55,488 bases of DNA. It comes from Lingula anatina (Eukaryota > Brachiopoda > Lingulata > Lingulida > Lingulidae). Below are positions 30,501 to 38,179 of the stretch, piece after piece. The stretch lies in assembly GCF_001039355.2 (NCBI RefSeq), contig NW_019773687.1, positions 1 through 55,488 of the forward strand. Reading direction: 5' to 3'. The notes under the pieces were generated by a model. That model was not told the origin of the DNA and made no database searches. It saw only the letters and a list, made by a program, of their open reading frames with translations. Position 1 is the first letter of the stretch; each line of letters starts with the position of its first letter. A program made the position numbers and the translations under genes.

Positions 30501-30759
30501 CCTGGGAATGCACCTTTTCAAGAGCCACCAAGTGAAATTGTTCATGTGTGACAGGTGTTGGTTCAGGACCTCCTATGAACATACCTTGCAGCAGCATTCC
30601 ATGAGTTGTCAGAAAAAGACTGTGCAGACTCCAGTACCTATTGGTGGCATTGGTCGCTCCTCTCATCTCCGGCTGCTTCCGCTGCACCACAGGAAGTGTG
30701 AAGTACGGGTCAAGAGACTAACGCGTGATGAGATTGCTAAATACACCAGCAGGTTGTGA
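14766..30759 (+). CDS. MEP-1-like multi-zinc-finger protein with an AHI1/Jouberin-like C2 domain, nine exons
   Basis: Exons (one allele): 14766-15549, 16654-16855, 18051-18101, 18766-18859, 19552-19644, 21587-21673, 26201-26323 (or its copy 22032-22154), 26899-29954, 30279-30759. Phases agree at every junction; total 4971 nt, 1656 aa. Residues 1-262 are acidic. About 275-470 form a C2-like domain (FMTVRVHLVNGITG, TKPWDF, TAVWEELCLF, VFLFEVMD, VIAWGFLP, WLQLYWPQ, YPASLTVSVNGV) resembling Jouberin. Residues about 790-880 match MEP-1: GMDLVKE helix, fingers CRKCKFKTESL, CSFCNYGTS and CPLCSYDN...LALC, then KTFNFAKNLAPEPNF. Seven more C2H2/C2HC fingers follow. In flies and worms MEP-1 works with the Mi-2 remodeller to repress transcription, including germline genes. 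The start ATG has A at -3 and G at +4 and an in-frame stop upstream. Confidence 0.86.
16654..22154 (+). CDS. Exons 2-7: C2-like domain related to Jouberin/AHI1
   Basis: Six short exons (16654-16855, 18051-18101, 18766-18859, 19552-19644, 21587-21673, 22032-22154). Each has a CAG/TAG acceptor and a GTAxxx or GTGAGT donor, and phases run 1-2-2-0-0-0-0. The joined protein reads as a beta-rich domain. Landmarks shared with the region preceding the WD40 repeats in AHI1 are V(N)GITGKP, (M)TKPWDF, WEE-LCLF, (V)FLFEVMD, IAWGFL, LQLYWP and YP-SLTV-V-G. In AHI1 this module sits at the ciliary transition zone; here it precedes zinc fingers. An acceptor-like site at 20959 opens a reading frame with an early stop and is best left out. 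Confidence 0.8.
17644..17943. mobile_element. MITE with about 25-bp terminal inverted repeats in intron 2
   Basis: Left end GGGCCCAGTTTTATAAAGGACG at 17644 is matched in inverse by CGTCCTTTATAAAACTGGGCCC ending at 17943. The interior contains further diverged inverted motifs (TAACCAGTGGATAA, CAGTTAACT, GTTTAACTGG). No clear target duplication was seen. Confidence 0.8.
18130..18371. repeat. Dispersed repeat with CCTCTGCCAAGGAGG start and GAGTGCTTTTCTAGT end, in intron 3
   Basis: Starts TTTACCTCTGCCAAGGAGGT and ends CTCGGAGTGCTTTTCTAGTT. GCCAAGG near the left end is inverted as CCTTGGC near the right end. The middle carries (TGTCTGT)n and AACTCAAAAAGTTATGGACC. Its right end recurs at 40811-40853 and 50257-50300. 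Repeats of this type are common in many marine animal genomes as I recall them. Confidence 0.65.
21839..23934 (+). repeat. First copy (allele A) of a 2.1-kb duplicated segment of the MEP-1-like gene, truncated at an N
   Basis: Contains the end of intron 6, exon 22032-22154, intron 7 with its MITE, and the start of exon 22731 through the third zinc finger (LALCR). It is near-identical to 26008-28102 (2096 versus 2095 nt). Differences are scattered substitutions and small indels, in introns as well as exons; about 20 residues differ in the shared coding part. It stops exactly at the N at 23935. The left edge coincides with the hAT insertion site of the other copy. This looks like a second haplotype rather than a true tandem copy. 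Confidence 0.85.
22245..22465. mobile_element. MITE of the ATTCCCA...GATCGATC family, intron 7 (first copy)
   Basis: Left end TAAGACCCCATTCCCACAG with AGATCGATCTA; right end GATCGATCTGAATC, CTGGGAATACGCTCTAA. The ends are imperfect inverted repeats. The interior holds CCTACT(A)AAAAGCTGTAAGG and GTTGGCTAACAGC. Related copies lie at 26414-26634, 31216-31446 and 53234-53494. Confidence 0.72.
23935..26007 (+). mobile_element. hAT-like DNA transposon, right part only, with terminal CTGTATGAACCCTG end
   Basis: The left end is missing: the element begins at the N at 23935. The right end reads GCTGTATGAACCCTG, i.e. CAGGGTTCATACAGC inverted, a usual hAT terminus. It is followed by ACAAGCCA (26008-26015). 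The other copy of the locus has a single ACAAGCCA (21839-21846) at the same intron position with no element, as expected for an 8-bp hAT target duplication at an empty site. After the transposase gene come about 360 bp of AT-rich sequence with repeated AAGTCCTTGAA motifs. Confidence 0.8.
23936..25643 (+). pseudogene. hAT-superfamily transposase, 5' truncated, with one in-frame stop
   Basis: One reading frame runs from the N to 25643 with a single TAA at 25041-25043. Before the stop come HSAAKDMMTHF, VSMDGPNVNWKF (catalytic-type Asp), IGSCGLHIVHNSF, WKIDDVFKSLYYLFHDSPARRDD, FCSHRWLEN and a long helical part. After it come KFANFNQNTDRLDEFLSTY and LSHGQANVERGFSIN, the hAT C-terminal dimerisation signature, then a Lys/Glu coiled coil (RKYEQYLESEREKKRTDAEKR, LAEKADKLAEKAE) ending at KLKS. 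The N-terminal zinc finger and first catalytic block are absent because the contig starts inside the element. Only one nonsense codon and no frameshift suggests a recent insertion. Linkage in frame to the zinc-finger exon across the N is an artefact. Confidence 0.82.
26008..28102 (+). repeat. Second copy (allele B) of the duplicated MEP-1-like segment, continuous with the rest of the gene
   Basis: Mirrors 21839-23934, including exon 26201-26323 (with PRNNLKPS where the first copy has PRNHLKPS), the intron MITE and the start of the large exon. Unlike the first copy it reads on without a break to 29954. It is preceded directly by the hAT right end. The gene model should use this copy or the first, not both. 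Confidence 0.85.
26414..26634. mobile_element. MITE of the ATTCCCA...GATCGATC family, intron 7 (second copy)
   Basis: Same element and same intron position as 22245-22465, with scattered substitutions, so it was present before the two copies diverged. Confidence 0.72.
26899..29954 (+). CDS. Exon 8: Pro-rich region, MEP-1 core, nonapeptide repeat and zinc fingers 1-7
   Basis: 3056 nt, in phase with the C2 exons. The order is a basic stretch (VKRRKKKEK), a Pro/Val-rich repeat (PPPVVPMA-type), the MEP-1 helix LYSIGMDLVKERA with a Lys/Glu coiled segment, and fingers 1-3 (27835-28100). Then come a Gln/Ser/Pro-rich region, about 22 nonapeptides (28906-29493), and fingers 4-7 starting YIVCELCDGY. 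The last finger is cut by the intron: CIGCGQAFYSEKQLKAHM ends the exon at ACCGT|GTAAGG, and VYH comes from the next exon, restoring H-x4-H. Reading through the donor would stop at once (TAA at 29956). Confidence 0.9.
28906..29493 (+). repeat. 27-bp coding minisatellite: about 22 nonapeptides, TNIQSVVPP/TSIQLKVPP type
   Basis: Units of nine residues with invariant Gln at position 4 alternate between two versions, one with SVV and one with (L/P)K(V)(P/E) in the second half. One unit is one residue short. The DNA period is 27 bp with CCAACCAGTATCCAG-like cores. It falls between finger clusters and is predicted to be an unstructured linker. Confidence 0.9.
30279..30759 (+). CDS. Exon 9: last three zinc fingers and C-terminus
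   Basis: Starts after ATTTTGAAG; its first G completes the Val codon left by exon 8. It carries fingers CKQCGIEAF...H, CNHCVIKLS...H and CDRCWFRTS...SMSC (C2HC). A basic tail follows (HHRKCEVRVKRLTRDEIAKYTSRL) and a TGA at 30757-30759. Confidence 0.88.
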
Positions 30760-31215
30760 TTTTCTTTGTTTCACCTGTTTAGTTATCAACTGAAATTGTA
30801 TGCAATGGCTTTTATGTGAAATATTTTTTTCTAGGGTTGTAAAAATAATAGACCTTTTTCAGATGGTTTATATATATGTTATGCTGGCTTGGTATAAGGA
30901 GTGGGTTAATTTTTTTTTATATTCTGCTACTGTTTCTTGTCCAAATTTTCTAACAGAAACTTGTTAAATTTCTGAATTAACAGCTTTAAAATATTCTTTG
31001 AGTTAACAAAAGGATTCATCTCAAGTTGAATATTGTTGAAAGTCTTTCACATCCTTTTGCTGTATCAGTTGAATCATATTAAAAAATTCTGGCAATATTA
31101 AGTTATGTTTAAATAATTGTTATTGTTGTTTGGCATCACCAGAGTTGAAAGACTTTGAGATATACGTGTAATTTTTTAAAAATTTCTTTTGCTCTTGTTC
31201 ATGATGAAAATAGAT

Positions 31216-31446
31216 TTAGGGACCATTCCCAGACCCTATTGTACTAACTGTAGATTGATCTATCTATGAGGGGATTCTTGCTAAATTGCAATCAACTTAG
31301 AAGTGTGTCATTCCTACTGAAGCTGTAGGATTAATTATCGTTTAGCAGCTTCAGTAGGCATGCCAAACATCTACGCCACTTAAACTGAAAGCAATTGGAG
31401 TTGGATTGATTCTGTTAGATCTTTCTAGGTATGGGAACCCAGTCTT
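31216..31446. mobile_element. MITE of the ATTCCCA...GATC family
   Basis: Left end TTAGGGACCATTCCCAGACC with GATTGATCTATC; right end TTAGATCTTTCTAGG, ATGGGAACCCAGTCTTA. It shares CCTACTGAAGCTGTAGG and TTTAGCAGCTTCAGTAGGC with the copy at 53234-53494, and these two motifs are themselves an internal inverted pair. Confidence 0.7.
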
Positions 31447-34400
31447 AGATACACCTGTATTTATCCCATACACCGCCATGAGATAACTAACACAGACATT
31501 ACTATTGATGATTTTTAAAATGTTATTTAAATGAGACTTAGTCTGAGTAGATGTAAAATATTACAAGTCGCGAAAAAATGACAGGTTATCATTATTTTAT
31601 CTATCCTTCTATTGGTTACAAAATATGGAATTGTCCTGAACATGCCAAATGTAGTATTAATTTAAGAAGTAGTACAGTGTGTACTGGGGCTTAGTGCAAT
31701 GGGGAAACACGGGTAGATTGAGGATACCCAAAAAAGAAGTATCTGCCGTGTCCCAGGAGAGTGAAAACCACAGTTCTGAGGTTCCTTTCGCACCTAGCAG
31801 CACGTTTTTCTGTTTCAGTCGGCTAGTCCAAACATGGAATTACGCCAAGGCGGGGGGGGGGGGGGGGGGGGGGTGGGGCACTCCCTTAAACAAGCTCCAA
31901 TGTACCAGTCGAAATTTTATTAATACATTAAAATATTGCTGTGACGAGCATGGGAGCTCCATGTGGGTGACTCTTGTATGTAATAAGCAGGAGAAAGAAT
32001 TTCAAACTAGTATCAAACAGAGTACCGTGCGGCTGAATATGAAAGGGACCTAAGTGTGGATTTTTGGATGGTGCTCATACACGTAGTTTGTAGATTTTTC
32101 TGTTAAGTCAGGAAAAACACAGTGTCGAAGATCACTTCGAATTAATCTGTGTTATTAGTATAGTCTTGGCGTTTCCAGTGATCTCTGAAATACAGGTTAT
32201 AAAGGAAGATGGGAATTAGCGTGTTGTTTCTTTATTGAATCTGTACTTATGTAAGTAGTCCTTCAGAACTCAACCAGGTTTGGGGGGGGGGGGGAATTTC
32301 AAACACTGTACCAGCGTCTTTTTCTTTGATGGTCTCTCGTTTAGTTTTCAAGTTCTAGCACAAATCATAACTTATAACAAACCTAGTATAACACCAAAGA
32401 TCAATGTACATGTATGTTACATGAACGCGCATTGTAATCATATTATATCAGATTAATGCCGCTAGCTAGGTTAGATTCTAGGACAATTCCCACCGGGAAA
32501 TCCCCCCCCCCCCAAGAAATATATATAAATATACAAATATAAAGTATATTAATATATTTAGTGATATAATACAACTACATCATAAAACATAGTACAAGTA
32601 CAGAAAGTATTATTAAAAGTCTAATCAAAGTATAACCAGCTATCCTCCAGGTAAAGGTGGGGAAAACAGATAAACAGATATTTTTTGCTTGCATGTCTTA
32701 AGATACAAAACCCAAACGTATTCAGACTTAAAATCTGTAAAACTCCTCGGATGAAAGTACCTGACGTCGACAGTTACTTCTGAAGTGCACAGTAAACATG
32801 GCATTCTAAATGACTGGCTAATCATTCAATAAAAAATCAGTAAAACATCGAATCTAAGTGCAGGAACGGCTTGAGCAACGATTTGCTAGTAGGAAAAATG
32901 TGTTGTTTTTTTTTTCGAGGAAATTTCATTTTGGCGGATATATCCTGCATAGTGTACACGATTTCCCTTGCATTTTCCATCTTTTTTTAATTAATGATTA
33001 GTCTTGATCATATTGAGCAAGGAATATTTCGATATTAAAGATGGAATTTTCAGTAATGATCTCCAAATCACAAAGGTATACCCTATCCAATACCATTCAG
33101 AAAATAACTCTGTATAAACCCAATTTGGAGCTGTTAATGAGAAATTCACCAGTCTCCGTTACCATTACAGGAGAAACTAAAAACAAAAGGGAAACTTTGG
33201 TCTTGTAAAAGCTTGGTTTCGAAATCGGGTTCGGTTCAAGTAGAACTTCGCTAACACAATCATGGGCCTACGACCAACCTTATCTGTTACAGTATTGTTA
33301 TTCAAATTATGCCAACTGCAAGTGACAAGTATTCATTTCGGGAGCCATGATGTTAGGCAAAGATTTCAGGACGAAATGACGATTCTCGTGGGTAGAATAT
33401 GGTGCCTGGTATGTTCAAAGCTACCTGTTCTACCCGGCCACAACAACAACGTGTAAGTTCATGTAGAAGTCTACAGTTTGCATGTCGATTGACCAGATTG
33501 TCTCGTTACTGGCAGAAGTACGTGAGCACAAAACTTTGAAATAAGATGGAGGTTTTCAAAATTGTATGATATGCCAGGGCTTCTTTCTACAGTACATGTA
33601 TCCCCAAGCTTTGGCAGGTACGTAATCTGTTTTAGCGGAGTGAAAGCGGGAATGCGCAGTAGTCTTGTATTTCATAAATATTGTGACGATATCTAGTCTT
33701 GAAATATTAAAATTTTATTATATAGACTCTTATATAGAAATTGCGTAAACAGCAGAAATACAGGTATTCACTGTATATGAAAGAGAACAATTACTGCATT
33801 GAATTTAAACCGTGGAATAAATAATTTCTTGTGTGTCTAAATTTCTCATTTTAAATGTTATTTCAGTCGCCAGTGCATTCAAGAGACGAAGATATGTCCC
33901 CATGAAGGAATTACAACAGTTGAAATGCAACTTTTGATTTCAATAATCCCGAGTATGGACATTTGAAAAAAGCCTGTTATCCCACAGTTGAAATTGATAC
34001 GATTCCTAACATTTTAGTGTTATTAAGGGTTTAATTGCAAAATGTGTACATGCATATTGAATATGTACATGTATGAATTATAGTGATTTCAGCCTCAGAT
34101 TTCAGACTTGAATGGTACTAGGGTAAGTAGGCATTACCTAGCATGTAAGTCCAAAAAACCGAGGCGAATGACTACACGGACCCTACATTTGTAACATATT
34201 GTCCCACCAAAACGTAGAAAGCATTTTACCAGTTTTGTTTAAATTTGGGTCTTCGGCGACTCCTAACGTGAGATAACATGCTAGATTTCAAAACGGGTTT
34301 GGTTATTTGAAAATCTGTATGCTAGAACACTGTTTCGCTTTCCTTTCCATCGACACTTTTTGAAATAATAGGTCTGTCTTACTGCCAGTTGTCTTTTCCA

Positions 34401-34826
34401 ATTTAAAATAAGTATGGCATAATATTAGAAAATGGTTTCTAAAAGCGAGACTGTACACAAACTGTGCACGACAGGGAGCAAATGGGTGTAAAATTTTGTA
34501 GTCAACCCTTGCTTTTATACGATTACGAAAGGAACTGGTATTAATTATTTTTCTTCTTTTTGACTGAAAATCCTTACTGAAAGTTACTATTTTGCCAGCG
34601 TCTTTTTGTACCCATATATAAAACTGAGCGAGTCTGTTGTACTTTTTTCAATGTGATTTTCTATGTTCATTATGTCAGTGTAGTTTGTGCTCTTTAAAGT
34701 TTATGGCAACAGTGTCCCATTTTAGCTTCTGAATCAACATATGTTACCTATATTTGACATATTCAACGTTTATACATGTATTTCACAATCCTTTAAAACT
34801 TCGAACTATGGGTTGCGATTTCTATT

Positions 34827-34861
<35 letters not shown>

Positions 34862-35420
34862 TATTAAATCTGCGACTTCTGGCTGTCCTTTTACAGAATC
34901 AGGATAACATGATAACCAGTGTCCTTTCCACGATATCGATTTATATATATATATATATATATAATGATTTGTAGTTTGGATGAGGGCGCACATTAATTTC
35001 AATTGTATTACACAGGGAATTGTAATTCTAATGATTACTTCGAATAAACTCAGATGTTTGACTTGTCGTACTTTGTAGTAACACATTCAATGTCATTTCC
35101 TTGATATTGCGTATTTTAAGCCGTGCGTTAGTATCACTGGAGTTAAACGAATAAAGACTGTTCATAACTTTCAACTTCTTTATTGTTTAATTATTCAGAT
35201 TTCATATTTTCCTCTCTAGTGTTTGTCTTAGTAATATTTGAATAACAATAAAATGTTTCATCCGATTTTGTCCAATTCGATCTCTTATTCTTATTTCTAT
35301 AACTTTAGAAGCGGTGGTGGTGCCAACTGAGCCATTGGCCCCAAAGAATTTCGCGCAATTTAAACGAAACCTTTATAGTCAATGAAGTCCAATTCTTTTT
35401 TTCCACAAAATGAATGTTCC

Positions 35421-36131
35421 AAGGGGACTCGAACTCCTCACCTTCTGGTCTGTAGTCTGCAACGTTACCAGTTCCTCTATTCCCCCAACCACCCACCCTA
35501 AACTTTGCATCTTCCCTTTATAGTTATGGGACTAATACTCATTTTTTTAACAAAGATTTGTCGTCTTTAGGAATCGATCCTGTAACCTTATGGTCCGCAG
35601 TCGGGAACGTTACCAGTTTCTCTATTCACCCAACCACCCACCCTAAACTTTGTATCTCTCTTTTATAGTTTGAGGCGATCATTTGTTTTTTTCTTCCACG
35701 AAAATTTACCGTCTTTGGGAATCGATCCTTTAAAGGGATAATAACTCTTCGTATGAGATCTATATTTCACAATAAAAACATTGTGAACAACTCATAGAAA
35801 TATAATATATTCTGTTGTACCACGAAACGGCAGTTATAGCTATTATTCTGATATCTGAGCTTGTCTACTCTTTAGACCACGAGACCTCCATTGATGGCTA
35901 TACTGGTACTCTGTTATAATCTCTTAAGATATTATAACAAAAAACTTTTAAGAATAAAAAAAACAGACTAGCTTTGAATGTAAAAATGGATTCATTAACC
36001 ATTGGTAAGTATGGGAAAATTGTTGTTTACTGCAGGAAAATTCGTTTTTTGGCCAAAACGAAGAGTTATTATCCCTTTAGCCTTCAGGTTCCCAGTCTGA
36101 CATGCAGGCGATTCCTCCATTCACCCGGTAA
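35421..36131 (-). repeat. Tandem array of three tRNA-like units, about 148-bp period; third split by a MITE
   Basis: On the minus strand each unit reads GGTTGGG(T/G)GAATAGAG(A/G)AACTGGTAACGTT, resembling a D-arm/A box. An anticodon-like stem follows (GACTGCGGACCATAAGG in unit 2), then a B-box-like GGATCGATTCC or GAGTTCGAGTCCC. Units lie at 35421-35490, 35570-35633 and 35717-35733 plus 36077-36131, with a conserved spacer (ACCCACCCTAAACTTTG on the plus strand). This suits a tRNA-derived SINE or tandem tRNA pseudogenes. Acceptor-stem pairing is poor, so working tRNA genes are unlikely. Confidence 0.6.
35734..36076. mobile_element. piggyBac-like MITE (TTAA target), 343 bp
   Basis: Perfect 19-bp terminal inverted repeats AGGGATAATAACTCTTCGT. 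Flanks are TTAA (35730-35733) and TTAG (36077-36080, one change). It sits within the third tRNA-like unit. A relative is at 49740-50105. Confidence 0.82.
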
Positions 36132-38179
36132 CCCACCCAAATTTTTGCCCTACGTTTTTTAGTTTTTCTTGGCGCAGATTTGACTTTTTTGGACAAAATT
36201 TATCAAAAATTCATTAGGCAACAATCGATTTTTTTGTTCTGTTCGATTCCAATGTATATTGCACTTAGAATGTATGGTTATAAACCTAACTTTTGGGCAA
36301 AATTCATTAAAAAAATAATGAAGCGGGATTAAAAGATTAATTTTGTTTTATCAGATTCTAATCAATACCGACATTCACTGAAATTAACAATGCAACATAG
36401 TTAAACAGTTTCAAGAAAATATTTTAAAGGCACCAATATGGCTACGAATTGCTTTTTCTATTTTAAAAAGCGTTTATGAGGTTACAACTATTCAAACCAA
36501 AAGATTCGGTAAATTTTATGAAACTGCTGAATGATAGACGCAACGCGATTTCTTATTCAAAATTTGGAGGCATTTTTGGGTAAAATAAATAAAGCAATTC
36601 CACATTACGACGACAAGAAGACCGCGTGTATACAGATGATGAATTAGTTAATTTTTTAAAATTTATTCACATTACAATTATATAAATCAATGCAGATAAC
36701 AATAATGTTTTTCTCAACATGAATGTATTTACTGCTATGTACTATATGATATGAATTAATCTTATGAAGCCATGTGAAGTTATAGACTGGGACAAAAAAT
36801 TGAGGTTGGTTTCATGGTGTAATGACTCGGTTGAATGATTTATATTAAATGACAATAATAGCACGGTTTCACTTACATGTAAATCAATCACAATTCTTTT
36901 TATCACTAGTTTCTTGGTGACGCATATCCTATCTTAAATACGCCTGTCTTCCATTCACTGTACAACATCAACATTATGCTACCAGTACTACCGCGTTCGT
37001 TGTAAGCCCCTCCACTTCAACCTCAACCTTCAACATTCCACAAAGTGTCATTTTCCGTACAAAAAGCAAAAGACAAAGATGAACTGTTCCCAACCTGGTG
37101 GAAATGACCATCTTTTTCGACATTGGCCACGTGGTTGTTTGCTTCCTGTTGCACCCGTTTTATTCCCCAGATCAAATGACATCAGCACGAAATGTCTTAG
37201 ACGCAAACATCTTCCACACATGTAAAACAAGTGTCTTATATCCTCAGTATCACTGCCGTCTTCACCGTCCCATGCTGCCCAAGGAATCTCTGTCTGTACT
37301 TTTCAACTTACAGTATGAATGTTCATGATTATTCTGACATCTCTGATAACTTGTCCTCCAATCTGGACGTTACGTAACATTCCATTCAGCCTACCACACA
37401 GAGAGTCAGCAGGTCGGTGATCCGACTAAAAATCTCTGTGTCATTTTCCAGTTGACAGGTATTCTAGGGAGACCTTCGTAAACTGCCACTGTTCAGATTT
37501 ACGTCACATTCACAGCTGTCGCTGTTTTTCTAAGGTTTTGACTTTTATTTGTAAAGAAAATTGACAGTTTAAATGGAAACCTTTAGGCTTGATGCATAAT
37601 TAAAAGTGTGTATGAACAACTAATAGTGGTTCTGCATGTACGGAGGAAAGTTGTAGTGGAAAATTCTACATAATAAAATAAATGCTGTGCTCCAAAATAG
37701 AATTACTTTACAAATGGCAAAACTTATACAATATTTATTACAATATTATTAATGCTTTAAAAATTGGAGATGGCTTGCCAAAGTCGAAAATGATGATGAC
37801 GTATTTCATAAACGTGAAAACATTTTTTTCAAATCTACGTTAACTATTTTGTCTTTTAAAACATTTGAACTTCTATCTTGACAAAAAATAATAAACATTA
37901 TCATTTATTGTCACATGCTAACAATTCCAGAAAATAGATAGATTGCGAGATATAACTTTAACAGCAAGTAAAATTTATTAGATCAATGTTTGTGAAGTTA
38001 ACCGAGCACACGAAAAGAAGACGTAAAGAATGTCAGTCATATACTGACGTCATACTCTTCATTACAGAACCAATATGAAAGATGACTAAAAAGAACCTTC
38101 AAGGCGGTTGTTATTTTAACAAAATATTCTAACTTCAATTCCAGATAAAGACAGTATTGATAAAAAAGTACTCGGCACT

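Larger units (their letters stand above)
30760..38179. other. 7.4-kb gene-free stretch between the MEP-1-like gene and METTL27-like copy A
   Basis: Both neighbouring genes end toward it, so it holds only 3' ends and repeats: a MITE (31216-31446), a 22-base G run (about 31852-31873) and other G/C runs (32281, 32506), an ATT microsatellite (34828-34865), short TA tracts, and the tRNA-like array with an inserted MITE (35421-36131). ORFs here are short and motif-free. Confidence 0.55.
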
